Assembly: GCF_963678635.1 (NCBI RefSeq)
Contig: NC_087068.1
Coordinates: 33,303,436-33,367,435, forward strand
Length of the DNA: 64,000 bases
Origin: Symsagittifera roscoffensis
Lineage: Eukaryota > Xenacoelomorpha > Acoela > Convolutidae
Reading direction: 5' to 3'
A model generated the notes under the pieces. The model was not told the origin of the DNA and searched no databases. It was given only the letters and a program-made list of their open reading frames with translations. Each line of letters begins with the position of its first letter. Within the stretch, counting starts at the first letter, position 1. Of the stretch, positions 22,226 through 34,753 are shown in pieces. The position numbers and the translations under genes were made by a program.

Positions 22226-24221
22226 CAAAATGCATCGATTAAAAAAATTGTAGCTGCCCAACATATCTTTGCAATAATGATTTATTGCCAAAAAAAGACC
22301 ACTATGCTGTCGGAACTTGAATTTTCCCATGAAGCAATTTTTTATTCAATAAAAAGGAGGACTTAGTTTTAATCATCGCAAAATGTGGGCCGTGGAACAA
22401 ATTCCCATTTTGCTGAAATCGTTTTTATTCATATTGTTATTACTTACCAATAGTTTCAATTCATGCAATCAGATTTTGTCGGTTTATAGTACCTCCACTA
22501 GCAGGATAAGGCACCTACATACTTTTGTTATTCGAATTAGTTAGCAGTGACAAACCCATCTTTTGCAGTAAATCGATTTGTGTAATCCGATAAGTTCAAT
22601 CAAAGTTTCGAGGTCAAAATGGCAGTTTGCGCTCGAGGCGATTTCTCACTTCAAACGTGCTCTTTTGTTCTTAGACCTATGTTATGATTGAGTTGATTAT
22701 TTGTTCTCATGAATCAATTTTTTGCACCTGAGTTTAACTTTGATTATGGGTTGCATTCATTCTATACGCCAAGTAAAATACTTTGGGCATGCAAGAACAA
22801 CAAGGCCATCAGGCTCAGATTTTTAGTATACGCTTCTTAAACCCCAAAAAATTTAAAATTTCAAAGGTCTTGAAGGATACCTACAAATGCGTACGTGCTT
22901 TGTCGTTGCTGTTCGGTGTTTCACTTGACAATTTATTCACTCTGAGGAATTCCTGATGGTCAGATCTCTATGCTCAGCAGCACTGAACCCCAACGTTATA
23001 TTTCGAAATGTAATAATAAACAGATGAGCGGAATTAATAATTTTTAATACTGCAATGCTATCTAATTGTCTTCAGAAGTCAACTCAGATATGGACTATTT
23101 GTTGCTGCTATGATAAAATTATAGAAATGATATTGCCATCATGAGTCATCAGTAGAGCAGGAGAGTAACGACTAGTGATGAAGCTCAGTAAAATTGAAGG
23201 TGAAATGCTAACTATAGTGGTCTTCAATTTTTTAGGATAAAAATCAGCTCGAGAAAGCATATACTTGAAAACTGTCTTCATCCAGCGTGCAATTTTTTTA
23301 TCAAACAGAAAACCATCTTGTGTGCAATTTTGGGATTTTTTCCAGAAAATGTAATAAAAACGTGACCAGTTCAGCGTTTTTAATAGCTAATTTTTGAATT
23401 TCCTAGCTCCTATTAAAGCTATAAGTGTTTCTTTAGTCATGAAAACGCGCCACTCGCACCTCACTCTAGAGCTGTGAATTGTTTGATAAACGAAATTGAT
23501 TAACCTCTGTGATTCCAAGAGGAAAACCTAAGTATTTTAAAACTAGAATTGGGAACTACTGGCTTCGACTAATTTGCGGACAAAGTATTTGCAGATAAAT
23601 GTTTGCGATTTTCCAAAATCACAGAGATTTTTGAATTCTAGTTTGAGGAAATGTGGCTTTTCGGAAAAACTCATGTTTTGAGTACCAGGAAAAGTGTATG
23701 GAGAAGACATGTTGATGATGATGCTGACGATTATGATACGGTTCAGATACACAACGTATTTTGATTAACCAGAGGCGGATCTCGGTTGTTTCAACTGAGC
23801 TAATTGATTTTCTGAAAAATCCTTTTTTGTTAAACTTTCAGCGCTCTCTGCAATTGTCTAGAAAAAACTTTTTTTTTGGTTTTTTGAAGTCTTAGAACCA
23901 AAAATTGAGTTTTCTTTTGGCGGCTCCCTTCTCAAAATTAGTTTATTAGAGCCAAGGGCACGTCTGGAAAAAATTAAGCGTATTTTGTCCAAGAACCAGT
24001 CTCGTAAATTAGTACCAAAGATAGGATTCTTCCTGTGGCGAAGGGGGAAGGCGTCCGATCCTCAAAACGTCCTTGTACCTAACGCATTTGAACAACAGTT
24101 TGACAACTTATTAGATATTACCACCTTTTTTATAGAAGTAAAGTACATGTGTTAATACATCTAACTTTTAGCTGGACGTAGCATGAATATTATCGAGTAG
24201 TAGTTTTATGTTGCATGTTTA
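22226..24221. other. no gene seen upstream of the GT31 gene
   Basis: I find no coding or repeat signature. If the GT31 gene has upstream exons (cytosolic tail and membrane anchor), they could be here or further left. A TTTAG at about 24217-24221 directly before the first coding block could be a 3' splice site. Confidence 0.35.
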
Positions 24222-24225
24222 GACA

Positions 24226-25738
24226 ATGCAACATATTCTGTCTCTGCCCTACAAAATTAGAGACCCTGGTGTGAACGAAGTAACACTTGGAATATACGCT
24301 AAATGTGCCAACATCCCCCTCAGAACAAACCCGTTCCACAGCACCCCCAAGGAATCTTTCAAGCCATACCCCCTCAACTCCATATCAATACCCAACTGCA
24401 GTGCTAATTTCTCCCACTTCTGGAAGACAGTATCAGCAGCTGCGGCTGAGACTGTGGCTGCAGTTGAATTAGCAGAGCAGAGAACAAATCATTCGGGCGC
24501 CTCATCCGATTGGGGGGCAGGTGAGCTGAAGCTGACGAAGGCGAGGAGTGGGTGGGAGCCGACGACGGAGTTGCTGCAGGGCTTCAACAAAACAGACGAG
24601 GTGACAGGCAGAGTGAGGTCAGCTGCCACCAAATTGACAGTTGAGAGAGAACCTCTCTCGCACATCTGCTCGCCCTCTAGCGGCCATCGCCGTAGCTCAA
24701 ACCACATCCATCTCATGTTTGTCATCATATCAGCACCCGCACATTTTGCCCTGAGATCTGCTATCAGAAACACATGGGGAAAGTTAAAATTCCACAATGG
24801 TGAGAATTTATTTTTAAAATTTTGTTTCCAACAAGATCCCAGCGGTGATTTATTGGTCGAATGAAACTGACAAATAAAAGTGATGATTTATTGTTTTTGA
24901 TGTTAGCTAAGAAAATGATCCTTTTTCAATTATGGCTACCGAAAACAGGAAACTTCTCAATCCACTTGTTTTTTTTTTTGGTTTTTGGCAACCTTGTTTG
25001 TCTAATGTTGTGACCTAAGCTGCTGCTGTTTCAGGAGTTGAGATATCGCGAGTGTTTGTGCTGGGCTTGCCGGCAGATGACGACGGAGACCTGCTGTACT
25101 CAAACATAGAGGCTGAGGCTGATATTTACGAGGACATTGTCGTGTTCCAGCTCATTGACAACTACCGCAACGCCACTCCCAAAACGATCAATGGGTTAAA
25201 CTGGGCTCTGGAGAACTGTGGGAGTGTGGACTACATCCAGAAGATAGACGACGACGCCATGGTCAACGTATTTGGACTGACTTATTATATCTCGCATTTT
25301 GCACCCAGTGAACGGCTCTACATGGGCCAGATCTCGAAGCAGGGCAAAGTGATGCGCAAGTTCGAAAAGGGAATGCCGGACAAGTTCAAGAAGTGGATCA
25401 TCGACAAAGACCAGTATCCACCGGATACCTACCCGCCTTACGCTCTGGGGGGACCTGGGTATGTTCTATCACGTGACGTTGCAATGCAGTTTGTGGAGGA
25501 AGCGTGGCGAACGGAGATTTTTGTATTTGAAGATGCCTATGTTGGTATTTTGAACACTAAAATCAAAATCAATCCTGTCAGTCATTACCTGTTCAATAAC
25601 AATGCCGTGGACAACACTCGCTGCGACTGCCACAAGTACTACGCTGCCCATTACCTGTCCTCCGCTCAGATGTGCGTCAACTGGTTTCATCTACACAGCC
25701 AATTGGTCAAGTGTCAGATCAGAAAGTGCAATTTCTAG
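24226..25738 (+). CDS. beta-1,3-galactosyltransferase-like glycosyltransferase (GT31), at least two exons
   Basis: This is a Golgi-type GT31 enzyme that would transfer a sugar (typically Gal or GlcNAc) from a UDP donor to a glycan acceptor. Exon a ends at 24799 before a GTGAGAAT donor. Exon b starts at 25035 after GCTGCTGTTTCAG; the 235-base intron joins in phase. Exon a holds a Ser/Thr-rich stem region and the family's opening FVIISAP with RSAIRNTWG (about 24718-24780). Exon b has VLGLPADDD, the donor/metal motif IDDDAMVN (DDD at about 25247-25255), YPPYALGGPGYVLSRD, EDAYVGI (family EDVYVG) and a Cys-rich C-terminus ending KCNF. The stop is TAG 25736-25738. No membrane anchor is visible, so the ATG at 24226 may be internal and an upstream exon is likely. 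All motifs are intact, and this is the only apparently functional host gene in the window. Confidence 0.85.
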
Positions 25739-26225
25739 TCGGCAAATAATTGTATTATTCAAATATCCCCCACTCCTATCACCGCGAGCAATGTCCTGGT
25801 CCAGCCAGCAACTGTACATGCATCGCTCAGACCGCACAAAACTCCTCCACATCTGTCCTACTCCTCCTCCTCATCCTCCTCCTCCCTCTCCTGCTCCTGC
25901 TCCTCCTCTTCGTCAACGCCTTTCTCCTGTAAATTGGACTGCTTGATTCTGCTTTCACAGATAGGCAGCTCTGTTCTAATCTACTCTGACTGTTGTCTTT
26001 CCTGTTCCAGTATTCGACGAAACCAATAGACCGCGAGCAACACACAACATAGAAGAAAAACAGCCACTAAAACTCTCTAAATCCCAGTTCTTTTGATATA
26101 ATTTTTTCTGTATATTTTTGCCAGCTTTATGAAGATTGCTAGTCACATTTAGCAATTCGTTCAAACTTTGAAAACCACTTTTTTGGAATGTAATTAATAT
26201 GATAGAGAAAAGTAGTTACCCAAAA
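25739..26225. other. 3' flank of the GT31 gene
   Basis: This is probably 3' untranslated and intergenic sequence. A CTCCTC-type low-complexity run at about 25855-25915 creates artificial Leu/Pro-rich open frames. No other gene is seen. Confidence 0.5.
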
Positions 26226-26659
26226 CGAGATTTTTCACCTAATTTGAAGCAAAATTTGAGCGGTTTGAGCGGTTTTTTTAGACGATTGCGTTCAAAATCT
26301 TGCTTTAAAATGAGCGGTTTGAGTAGTTTTTGAACGGTTTATTTGAGAAAACCGCCAAAACCGTTCAAATCTTGCGTGGTTTTTTTTAGATAAACCGTTC
26401 AAAAACCGCTCATTCTGAAGCAAGATTTTGAGCGCAATTGTCTAAAATGAACCGCTCAAGCCGCTCAAATCTTGAGCGGTTTTTGAGTGTTTTTTAGATA
26501 AACCGCTCAAAACCGTTCAAATCTTGCGCGGTTTTTGAGCGGTTTTTTTAGATAAACCGTTCAAAACCGTTCATATCTTGAGCAAGATTTTGAGCGCAAT
26601 CGTCTAAAAAAACCGCTCAAACCGCTCAAATCTTGCTTCAAATTAAGTGAAAAATCTCG
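26226..26659. mobile_element. foldback element made of CCGCTCAAA/TTTGAGCGG units
   Basis: The 434-base element starts CGAGATTTTTCAC and ends with its complement, GTGAAAAATCTCG. The outer arms (26226-26311 and 26574-26659) are inverted repeats of about 86 bases with only a handful of mismatches. The interior is packed with TTTGAGCGG, its complement and AGATAAACCG phrases in both orientations, so the whole unit could fold on itself. No target duplication is clear. A related stretch lies inside the gypsy element at 34446-34625. Confidence 0.75.
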
Positions 26660-27142
26660 AGTCTGTACGTATGTGTGAACAGCAGTGTGTTTGCCTAGGC
26701 TGCTTCTTGGGTTTTCTACTATTGAGAAAAAAATCAATAAGCACGCGTTTCTTTAAGTTTGGTCAAACGCTGAGAAATTAGAATAACGGGTGAGCTACAT
26801 GTTCAAAATGTCTTAAGAAACAGATGATATATTTTTCAGCTAATTAGCCAGGAAATTTTTTATTAGCTTAAATTAATGCTTGTAACTGCTCTTTCAAATT
26901 TTGGCGAAAAAAACAGGTTGGGCAATTGCCGAACCGGGATTATCAAATGAAACTTAAAGCTGCAATTTTTTTAACTTTCCAAAAATTTTAATAAAATTCA
27001 GCTGACAGAAAAAAAGAAAGAACTCGCAGCCATTTAAATGATAAACTTCTTGAATATTATATGATAGACAATGTCTTAAACCGATCGGCCATATGTTCTC
27101 GTTGTATGTTCAACTATAGCATAAATTATTGTGGTTACGATC
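26660..27142. other. no gene
   Basis: AT-rich sequence between the foldback element and the BEL/Pao fossil; nothing recognisable. Confidence 0.4.
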
Positions 27143-29750
27143 CTATTTTACCATTTGCTCAGCAACACCCTCACCCCCAGTGGAGGCGAGAAACGGAGCG
27201 AGTTTAACGACAAACCTTAGTAATTGGCCTAATAGGGTCTTAACGGTTGCGGCGTGAGGGACGTTATCTTTACCGTAGTGCAACGCAGTTACTCGACCTA
27301 AGGGCTTTGACCAGGAAGGCTGCTGGTATCGACAATCCAAATGAGATCACCATTTCGAAAATCACGGTGCGTCTCGGCATGCCCTTTTGAGCGCTTTTTC
27401 AATGAAATGTTGTGTTCCCTCCGCCAGCGCTGTCAAATTGCGTTTGCGTAGGCTTGGTCAAAATTTTCATCCAGTTTTAGCGACGGAAACCTAACTGAGT
27501 TCTCGCCTAGTCGCAAATGGTTAGGCGCTAATGCTTTCAAGTCAGTTAAGTCGGGACCAATGGACGTTATTGGACGGGCCCCTAATGATTTAGTTTACTA
27601 AGGAAAACAAGTTTGAAAATACCTCATCCGTTAAATTGCGATTATCATGGATTGCGTAGTAAAACACGTTTACAACAGCTCACTAACTTTCCCAGGACCC
27701 AACATAGTGCGGCACGCCAGGAGTATTGTACTTCCATTTAATCCCGTCATACACTAACAATGAGGGTCATGTACATTCCAATTTTCTAAGCAAACAGAAA
27801 TCTTTTCTTTGCTCCAACGAAATTGGTACCGTTGTCTGCAAACACAACGCTTGGCGTACTACGGCTGGTGATAAATCTTTCAACCCCCGCCCTTAGAGCC
27901 GCTGACGGAATAGCTTCGACGTGTACGTAATGTTGTACGTGTAAAAAAAGACGTGTACGCAAACAATCATGTAAAGTGAATCAAAATAGTCCCCCCAGCG
28001 TTACTGACTGGCTGTTGTTGATAATCAAGCCGTTAGAGAGGGTGGTCAAACATCAATGGATGTAATGTGCGTGCCCTGCTTTTTCTGCAGTTAAAACAAT
28101 AATCCTCAATTGCACGGGTGTTAGCTCGCAGACCCATCACCGCAAACCCCATATGTATTATGGATCGCAAGTAATCCAAGTGTTGATGAATGTGGCCGAA
28201 GTGCATATGACTAAGAAACACTTTCATCAATAACTGACGAGAATCCGCAAAGATGGGAAGCTTAGTTTCGAAGTTTTTTCTGCAGAATTTTTTGAAAGGA
28301 TAGTATTGATAACATCCAGATTCGGTTTGAAAGGCCACTCATCGTCTAAGAGGAATATCAGACCCCTGACTCAATTGCTTTCAATGAGGCATTCCGGTGA
28401 TTTTACGCGTGCCCCAGTGCCCGCGAGATTATTTGCACTATTCACGTGGAATCATTACCACCAAGTGGGAGTTCCCTAATTCACAAACACGGTTTGCGAC
28501 AAAAGACCGTAACTTATCGCCGGAGAGTAGCCATTGTAACCTCGGAAGGCTATCGGTTCAAACGAAGTTGCGGGTTATACTGATTGAAAGTGCGCATAGT
28601 ATATCTTCTTTTACCGAGATACCTGTAAGATTGCCTGCATTTCCAGCTTCGGAAGGAACAAAGCCATCATTAGTGCTATCCTTGCTCTGCAAAATACAGT
28701 CGCAAGTTCTTTCTTTATGAGTCTGAGTAACCCGAACTTGAAGGAAACCAACCGCTCAAACGACTTCTTATGAGCTCTCTCCAAATATATACAGCTCGTA
28801 TTGATCAAATGGGTTACTGAAGTAGCACTGGGAAGTGACTATTTCTCCTAGGACAACCAGTCTTCAATGCCAGTCAATGAAATGCTTCCAGAGCGCTTCG
28901 GAAAGGAACCATCACATTCAGAAATGTCTTCAAGAAGCAGGCGATCTCTTGCCGTGCGAAGAGCCACTAAGTTAATAGGGTCGGAGACCCATGAAATAAA
29001 ACTGTGATCAGTTCGTTGCGTAATGGATGTTTGGAACTCACTGTTAATTCCACGAATTAAGACTGTAAAATCATTTCAATAGTTCAGTTTTAGCCCTAAC
29101 ACATGATATTTCAAATGGAAAAATTGTCAATTGAAGAGTATATGTTTACTTAAATTACAAGACCACTACTAACAAACTTGGTGAGACGGACTAGCCCTCA
29201 ATTTAAGAAAGTTCACCAGATTCTTGCTTATTCTCCTTGCATCTCCGCAATTTTTGAATGGATCTAAGAAATCATCAAAAAAAACATAGTAAATTCTGCT
29301 CTAGAAGCTTCAGGAAATTTTTCGACATCATCTCTGGCTGTTTTCTGAACTAAGAAATTCGGGTACGTTCGGGATTCCCGGGCACCGAAACTATAGCGGG
29401 CTTACTGAAAAACTTCCACATCCACTGGGGCATCCTCCGGCCACGAAAAGCGCACAGCAGACTAAACATAAGGGGGGTACCGCAAGCTGGAAGAATATAC
29501 CCTCGATGCCCGCGTAGACGGCAACTGATGATGGCGGAAGCGCATTAGATCGTGTAACAAACTCAAGCTGAAGTTCAGGCCCAAAGAGCAAAGATTTGTT
29601 TAAAGACTAGCCGTGGAGTTTTGACGCCCGATTTAAAATCCGATGAACCTCACTTTGCTGGTTTGTGTGGAGGACGGGATGTCGACAAAACGCAGCTCAC
29701 GGGTGGATAAAAGCTACGGTTCGTGCGATTTAAATGGAATGACAAAACCT
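27143..29750 (-). pseudogene. BEL/Pao retrotransposon pol, heavily decayed
   Basis: Reading the minus strand from 29750 downwards gives BEL/Pao pol landmarks in order. First is RT: ILNRASKL, then SLNKSLLFGPELQLE near 29640-29560, and VAVYAGIEGIFFQLAVP near 29530-29480, where 'IEG' replaces the usual first catalytic Asp motif. Next, an RNase H-like 'LPKLEMQA' near 28640. Then the integrase zinc-binding region at 28033-28338, with HMHFGHIHQHLDYLRS and a Cys pair in YCFNCRKSRAR. Last, the C-terminal KPLGRVTALHYGKDN at 27143-27340. Frames change often, stops are frequent, and no LTRs were found nearby. This is an old, internally truncated copy. It lies 1.4 kb from the GT31 gene on the opposite strand. 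Confidence 0.78.
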
Positions 29751-32700
29751 TTAATAAGGTCGTCTTTTGTTTGTCTCAGTGTATTTATTTATTAAACCTC
29801 GATCTTTTTCGAGCCATTTTTCATGCGTCATGAACTAGCGTTGAGTAGTAATTATTGGTTATTTACTGCTACAATTGGCCCACAACTTTCTTACCCATTA
29901 CCTTCACCATCATTATATGTTGATGATTCAAAATAGTTATGCGCCCGCTGATCGGCTGCGGAACAAGCATCAGCTTGATTGAATAAACGGCTTTGATACT
30001 GCACTTACAACAAGTTGATAACAACCCAGATGGTGAGGGAGGTTGGTCTCTCAGAACACATCCTACCGAGAGAGGAGCAGCCACTGGAATTTCTCTACCC
30101 TTATCATGAATATAACCGGGCATGCAATTCTGGTGGTCAAAATCCTGACCTTTTATTTTTTCGATGTCCAAAAAATCAAACCAAGTTGTTTTGATTGTTT
30201 CAAGTGTGAATTTTTTTTCTTGAAAAACCATAACATCAATGTATCAGACCCAACTTACTAATCACATAATCAGTTTTTTCTATATCAGCGGATAAAATTA
30301 CTTGACTAATTCAGTCAAAATATTATCCGTTGAATCAAAACTTTTTAGGATCAAATCAATTTTTTCCTAACATTTTCAGACGGCTGGCCCAACTTGCGGA
30401 AATCTGGGTTTGATTTCTCGCGGAATCACAAAAAACGAGAGTGTTATCAGTTGAGAGAGCTTAGATGAAAGACAACTCAATAACCTAAAGAAAAACTTTA
30501 CCGTCCTGTACGGATGCGGAACAAAATGACGTTTACTTTTCCGCGGGAGCTTTTCTGGTAGAAGATATACTTTTTTTCCTTTTGAGCAGAAACTGTGCAA
30601 TCTGCGTCATGCAATATAACACTGTGCGTTTTTTGGGACTCAGGTTTTTTGCATTCTTTTCAGTCTCTGGGTAATTGCGGAACATGTGGTCCCCAAGGAA
30701 ACAGCAGAAACAACCTTTTTTCTAAGCAAAAAATTTCGCCTCTAGGAGAATGTTTTTTCCCTTGAAGACTTTGCAACCCCATAACGGATGTTTTCAGGCA
30801 CACGACATGCGGGACATATATTCAACTTTGCTTGGCTTAGTACTAAAAGAAAAAAATGGGTGGTAGTTTTCGCCTGACGGCATTCGGTTATTGCTGGGAT
30901 ACTCGCTCGTGTTGCGATTGAAAGTGTAAATTGCTCGTCTGCTATTCAACTGTTCTGGAACAGATTTTGGAGGCGCAGATGATGTTACCATTTCAAATAC
31001 GTGCAATGTTCCAATCAAAGTTAACGGGTTAACAACTGAAGGGGCCGTTTTTGCATTTGAAGGAAATCACAATGCGATGTTTGGGTTATAGAACTGGCTG
31101 AAGTTTTTATAAAGAACTACAGAGTGTACTGCTAAAATAATTTTCTTATGAGAGGTAAATTTGAAAAAGACAGCGATGGAAAAAGTTCAAAAATAGCAAA
31201 ACAAGATAATCAATTATCCACTGATTTGCACCTGAAAACCGGTGTGGTGGTATATCAGTTTGAGGTTTAGTCGACATATAAATGCCTTTTTTGCGCTGAG
31301 CATCAGTGCCGGCAGCAAACTGCATATTGCTACCTTGTTGAAGATAAACCAGACTAATAGAGCGTTTCCCACAAGAAGGAAATCCGCCGGACGCTTACTA
31401 AACCGTAACCAATCCGGAAGTGTATGCGATCGGTTCGGTTACGGTCACTGACTTCAAGTTAGGATTATTTTCCAATCAAGTTTCCATTCATTTGTATGCT
31501 GTTTCACTGTGAGAGCTCAGCAAGCTGGCAAACAAGTCAACATAGTCGGAGTCCTCTTCCAATTCAGCTTCAGATGTTTTCGCTTCAACATATTTTTTCT
31601 ATTTTCCTCAGTAAGTTGTGCATCTTCCACTTTTTGCTTATTTTCTAGCTCCAAAAACTTCAGTTTTAGTTGGCGCTTTGATGCTTCAAATTTTCGACAT
31701 CTTCGGTTCCGAACTTAACCAATAAAGACTATTTTCATTGCGACAGTTTAATCCAACCTCATACCCTCAACCGAGATTTTTTGGAAAATTTCAAAAGCCA
31801 CTTCCTATGAACGCTATTAGCCAGACCATGCTTATTCTTCAGATCCTATACAGTTCCTAGCGTTCTGAATTACCTACCTCAAGGTGTCTTTATGTCACCG
31901 GGTCAAGCCACTGGTTCAATTCTTCACAAATTTAATCTCTATTTTTAGCCTTTTCTGCCCTTTGACTAATGTCATCAATTAAAACAACTGTTCCAAGAAA
32001 ACGTTCGCGTTTTTGTATTTCTCAACAATTATCTTTTGTTTTTTCTTCGCTATGGCTGCTTGAATGTATTGTTGAACCTTGAGAGCTCAACTCTAATTTA
32101 ACGCCGAGCCTCAAGAAGCTCAGTACTTTTTGGCCTGGTTCTTCTGTACGCTTCTGGTTCCCTGAGACAAACTGCTTAAATCTGCTTTTCAATTCAAAAT
32201 AGGGAGGTATCAAACGTTGACTAATTCAAAAAACTACAGAGTATTTACGCAATGCAACACAAATGCAACACTCTTAGCGACTAATAGGAGAATCAGAAAA
32301 AACTATTTCTACTTTTTTCGCAACCGCAACAACTTATCCTTAAATTGACGTTTCGATATCAAAAGATCGACTATTATAAAACTGAACATCGAAACTGTTT
32401 TTGAATTGGATAATTTTTGTCTCAACCAGTAAGAAAATGAAAAATAGTTTAGACCTTTTTCATCAAAAGTTTAAGTAATTTAACGGCGTCTTCTTACAGC
32501 ACCAATTTTGAGCGTGTGATCACGTTCACACTTTTGGCAGACAAAATCTTGTCAATCAAGGTCACACAAAGCCTTTTTTATGAACTAGTTTAAAGAACTA
32601 AACAGAAACAGAAAATTTTTTTTAATGGGTTGGAATCCCGTTATCAGTGTGCATTCGACATGTTTCATGTTTTCTAATTGCCTGCACGAGTCCCGAACCG

Positions 32701-33169
32701 ACGCCAAAGCTCTTTTTTTCATGGCTTGCTGCTGGTTTAGACCCCCATATTGCTCTTGATGTATTGTCAATTAGAGCTCAACTTACTGTATTTAAGTTCC
32801 TAATTTACTTTTTGCTCAGCAACAGAGTTGCTAGCTTTTAATCTCATCTATTCGATGAAGCATGAAACAAGAGACATTGCCAATGCCGGAAAACAGGCTC
32901 AGGTAGGCTAATTACTAGGGCGACCACATTTTAACCGTATTTTTGTTGAATTTTAACCTAACCTTTCGTGAGTTTTAACTTTTATTAACTTTTACAGTTT
33001 TTCGGAAAAAAATGTTTTTTGACTTAATGAGTTCAAAAAAACGTCTCTGCGGAAAATTTTATTGATTTTGGACTGATCCGAAATGGCTGTTTTCGGCATC
33101 TTGTTGCAATGTACAGTTCAATTGAGACTTGAGATGAGCGGTGTTGCAAAAGTTAATGTGCGTGCGAGG
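29751..33169. other. no recognisable gene
   Basis: Several open frames of 60-120 codons exist on both strands (for example 29869-30231 minus), but none shows a domain, biased codon use or a neighbour that makes it credible. The 29869-30231 frame could be a decayed upstream part of the BEL/Pao pol. The sequence is mostly AT-rich unique DNA. Confidence 0.4.
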
Positions 33170-33369
33170 NNNNNNNNNNNNNNNNNNNNNNNNNNNNNNN
33201 NNNNNNNNNNNNNNNNNNNNNNNNNNNNNNNNNNNNNNNNNNNNNNNNNNNNNNNNNNNNNNNNNNNNNNNNNNNNNNNNNNNNNNNNNNNNNNNNNNNN
33301 NNNNNNNNNNNNNNNNNNNNNNNNNNNNNNNNNNNNNNNNNNNNNNNNNNNNNNNNNNNNNNNNNNNNN
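33170..33369. other. assembly gap (200 N)
   Basis: Exactly 200 N occur here. Comparison with the right LTR shows the missing sequence should contain about 406 bases of LTR (the equivalent of 44285-44690) plus the junction with flanking DNA. The N count is therefore probably a placeholder. Confidence 0.9.
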
Positions 33370-34286
33370 CACAAGGCAATTCGACTTGCGTTCTTACTTC
33401 ACTCGCTGTGAAACAATTAACTGATGAGTTCAGATAGCGACCACAACTGGGACCTACTGAATCTTACGTTCGTTAACTCGTTCTCACTAAAATCCGCTCT
33501 CGAACCTCCACTTCTTATCTCTATTTGCGCTCCGTTTTTGTTCAAGTCACGCCACTTCATATCGGTGTTGTCGTTCCCTTAAGCACAACCGCCCCCTATG
33601 GTTTTCCCTTTTACCTACTCCCCCTGTCAAAGCTGACGGGTCCCAACTCCGGGGTTTTTATCGACTTGTTCACGTTTCGTAAATACAACCCCCTGCGGTT
33701 GGCATCGTAAATCGGGTAAGTAACCGAAGTTGTATGATTCTTATCAGTTAAATCCCTCCTACGCTACCTACTTAAATACCAGCTGACTTCGGTGTCAAAT
33801 CTTAACCCAAGCAACAAAGTCGTACGACCCCAATAAACTAATCATAACCCAATTTTGAACCAAATTTACTAATATTTTCCCTATCAGGATAAAATACACG
33901 GTCGGGGGTAAGTTTTGTTTTCATACTCGGTAGTACCCCCATGACCCAATTTACCCTAGGCACATAATTCCGTGCATGTACAATCCCATAGCAATTAGCT
34001 ACCTACAGGTATAAACCGTTTTCCATTTTCTTAATCCCAGCCAGAGTTAGAGGGGGAAATGTCCGGGTAAAAGTGCATTTTTCTTCGATTTTATTTGTAC
34101 TACTCTATTTAGCTTTAAGTCCCTTTTTTCATTCTTTCTACTTTGTTTAACCTTAGCTAACAGCCATCCAATTAAGCTATTTAGACCTCATAACGAGAAA
34201 TGAAATACCTCAACTTAAACCAAGGTAACGATACCCAAGCAGAAAATACGCTAAGTCGAAAGTTTGCTAGAATTACCAATTCTACA
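33370..34286 (-). repeat. left LTR (3' LTR of the minus-strand gypsy element), partial
   Basis: This matches 44691-45611 in the same orientation, almost base for base (two differences in the first 60 bases). It ends with TCTACA, followed at once by a pyrimidine run that is a polypurine tract on the coding strand. The first ~406 bases are lost in the N gap. A 61-codon frame inside (33525-33710) has a counterpart in the other LTR and is not thought to be a gene. Confidence 0.9.
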
Positions 34287-34298
34287 GTCTTCCCTTCT
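34287..34298 (-). promoter_or_regulatory. polypurine tract of the gypsy element
   Basis: On the minus strand AGAAGGGAAGAC lies directly against the LTR end, where plus-strand DNA synthesis would be primed. A second copy occurs at 34864-34875 because this region is duplicated. Confidence 0.7.
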
Positions 34299-34445
34299 AG
34301 TCTATTATTCTCCCGAATAATGTTAGGTTTTCTCCCCCCTTTTTTTCATTAAATACTGAATTACTGACTATATACAATCTATACTTTGTTTAGGTGTAAG
34401 CTATAGTTAATTTAAGTTTAAGATATAAGTTTAATCAGTTCCTTC

Positions 34446-34753
34446 AAAAACCGCTCAAAAACCGCTCAAATCTTGCTTGAAAAACCGTTCAAAAATCACC
34501 GCAAGAAATGAGCGGTTTTTTTCAGCAAGATTTGAGCGGTTTGAGCGGTTTTTCCAAAAAAACCGCCCAAACCGCCCAAACCGCTCAAATCTTGCTGGAA
34601 AACCGCTAAAACCGCTCAAATCTTGAGCATATTTTAACTTATAAACTTTTAAACTTCTTGGTCGCCGTATTAATTACGCTCTCCCAATCTATATACTTGT
34701 AAACAGGCAAACACAAACCCTGGCATATTTATAGTTGCCCTAGATTCGAGACA
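34446..34753. mobile_element. foldback-type insert within the gypsy 3' end
   Basis: The first ~180 bases repeat AACCGCTCAAA and TTTGAGCGG phrases in both orientations, like the element at 26226-26659. The remaining ~125 bases are unrelated AT-rich DNA. Terminal structure is less regular than in the other copy. Confidence 0.65.

Noticed and set aside
25750-25932. Leu-rich frame resembling a transmembrane protein
   Set aside because: It is the translation of a CTCCTC simple repeat in the 3' flank of the GT31 gene.
26226-26659. CRISPR-like array
   Set aside because: Repeats are in both orientations, lack regular spacers and form terminal inverted repeats; the window is eukaryotic.
33059-33437. 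Open frames spanning the N gap
   Set aside because: They exist only because N was translated through; no evidence of coding.
33525-33710. 61-codon open frame repeated in both LTRs (also 44846-45031)
   Set aside because: Present twice only because the LTRs are copies; no Met context, domain or codon bias suggests a gene.
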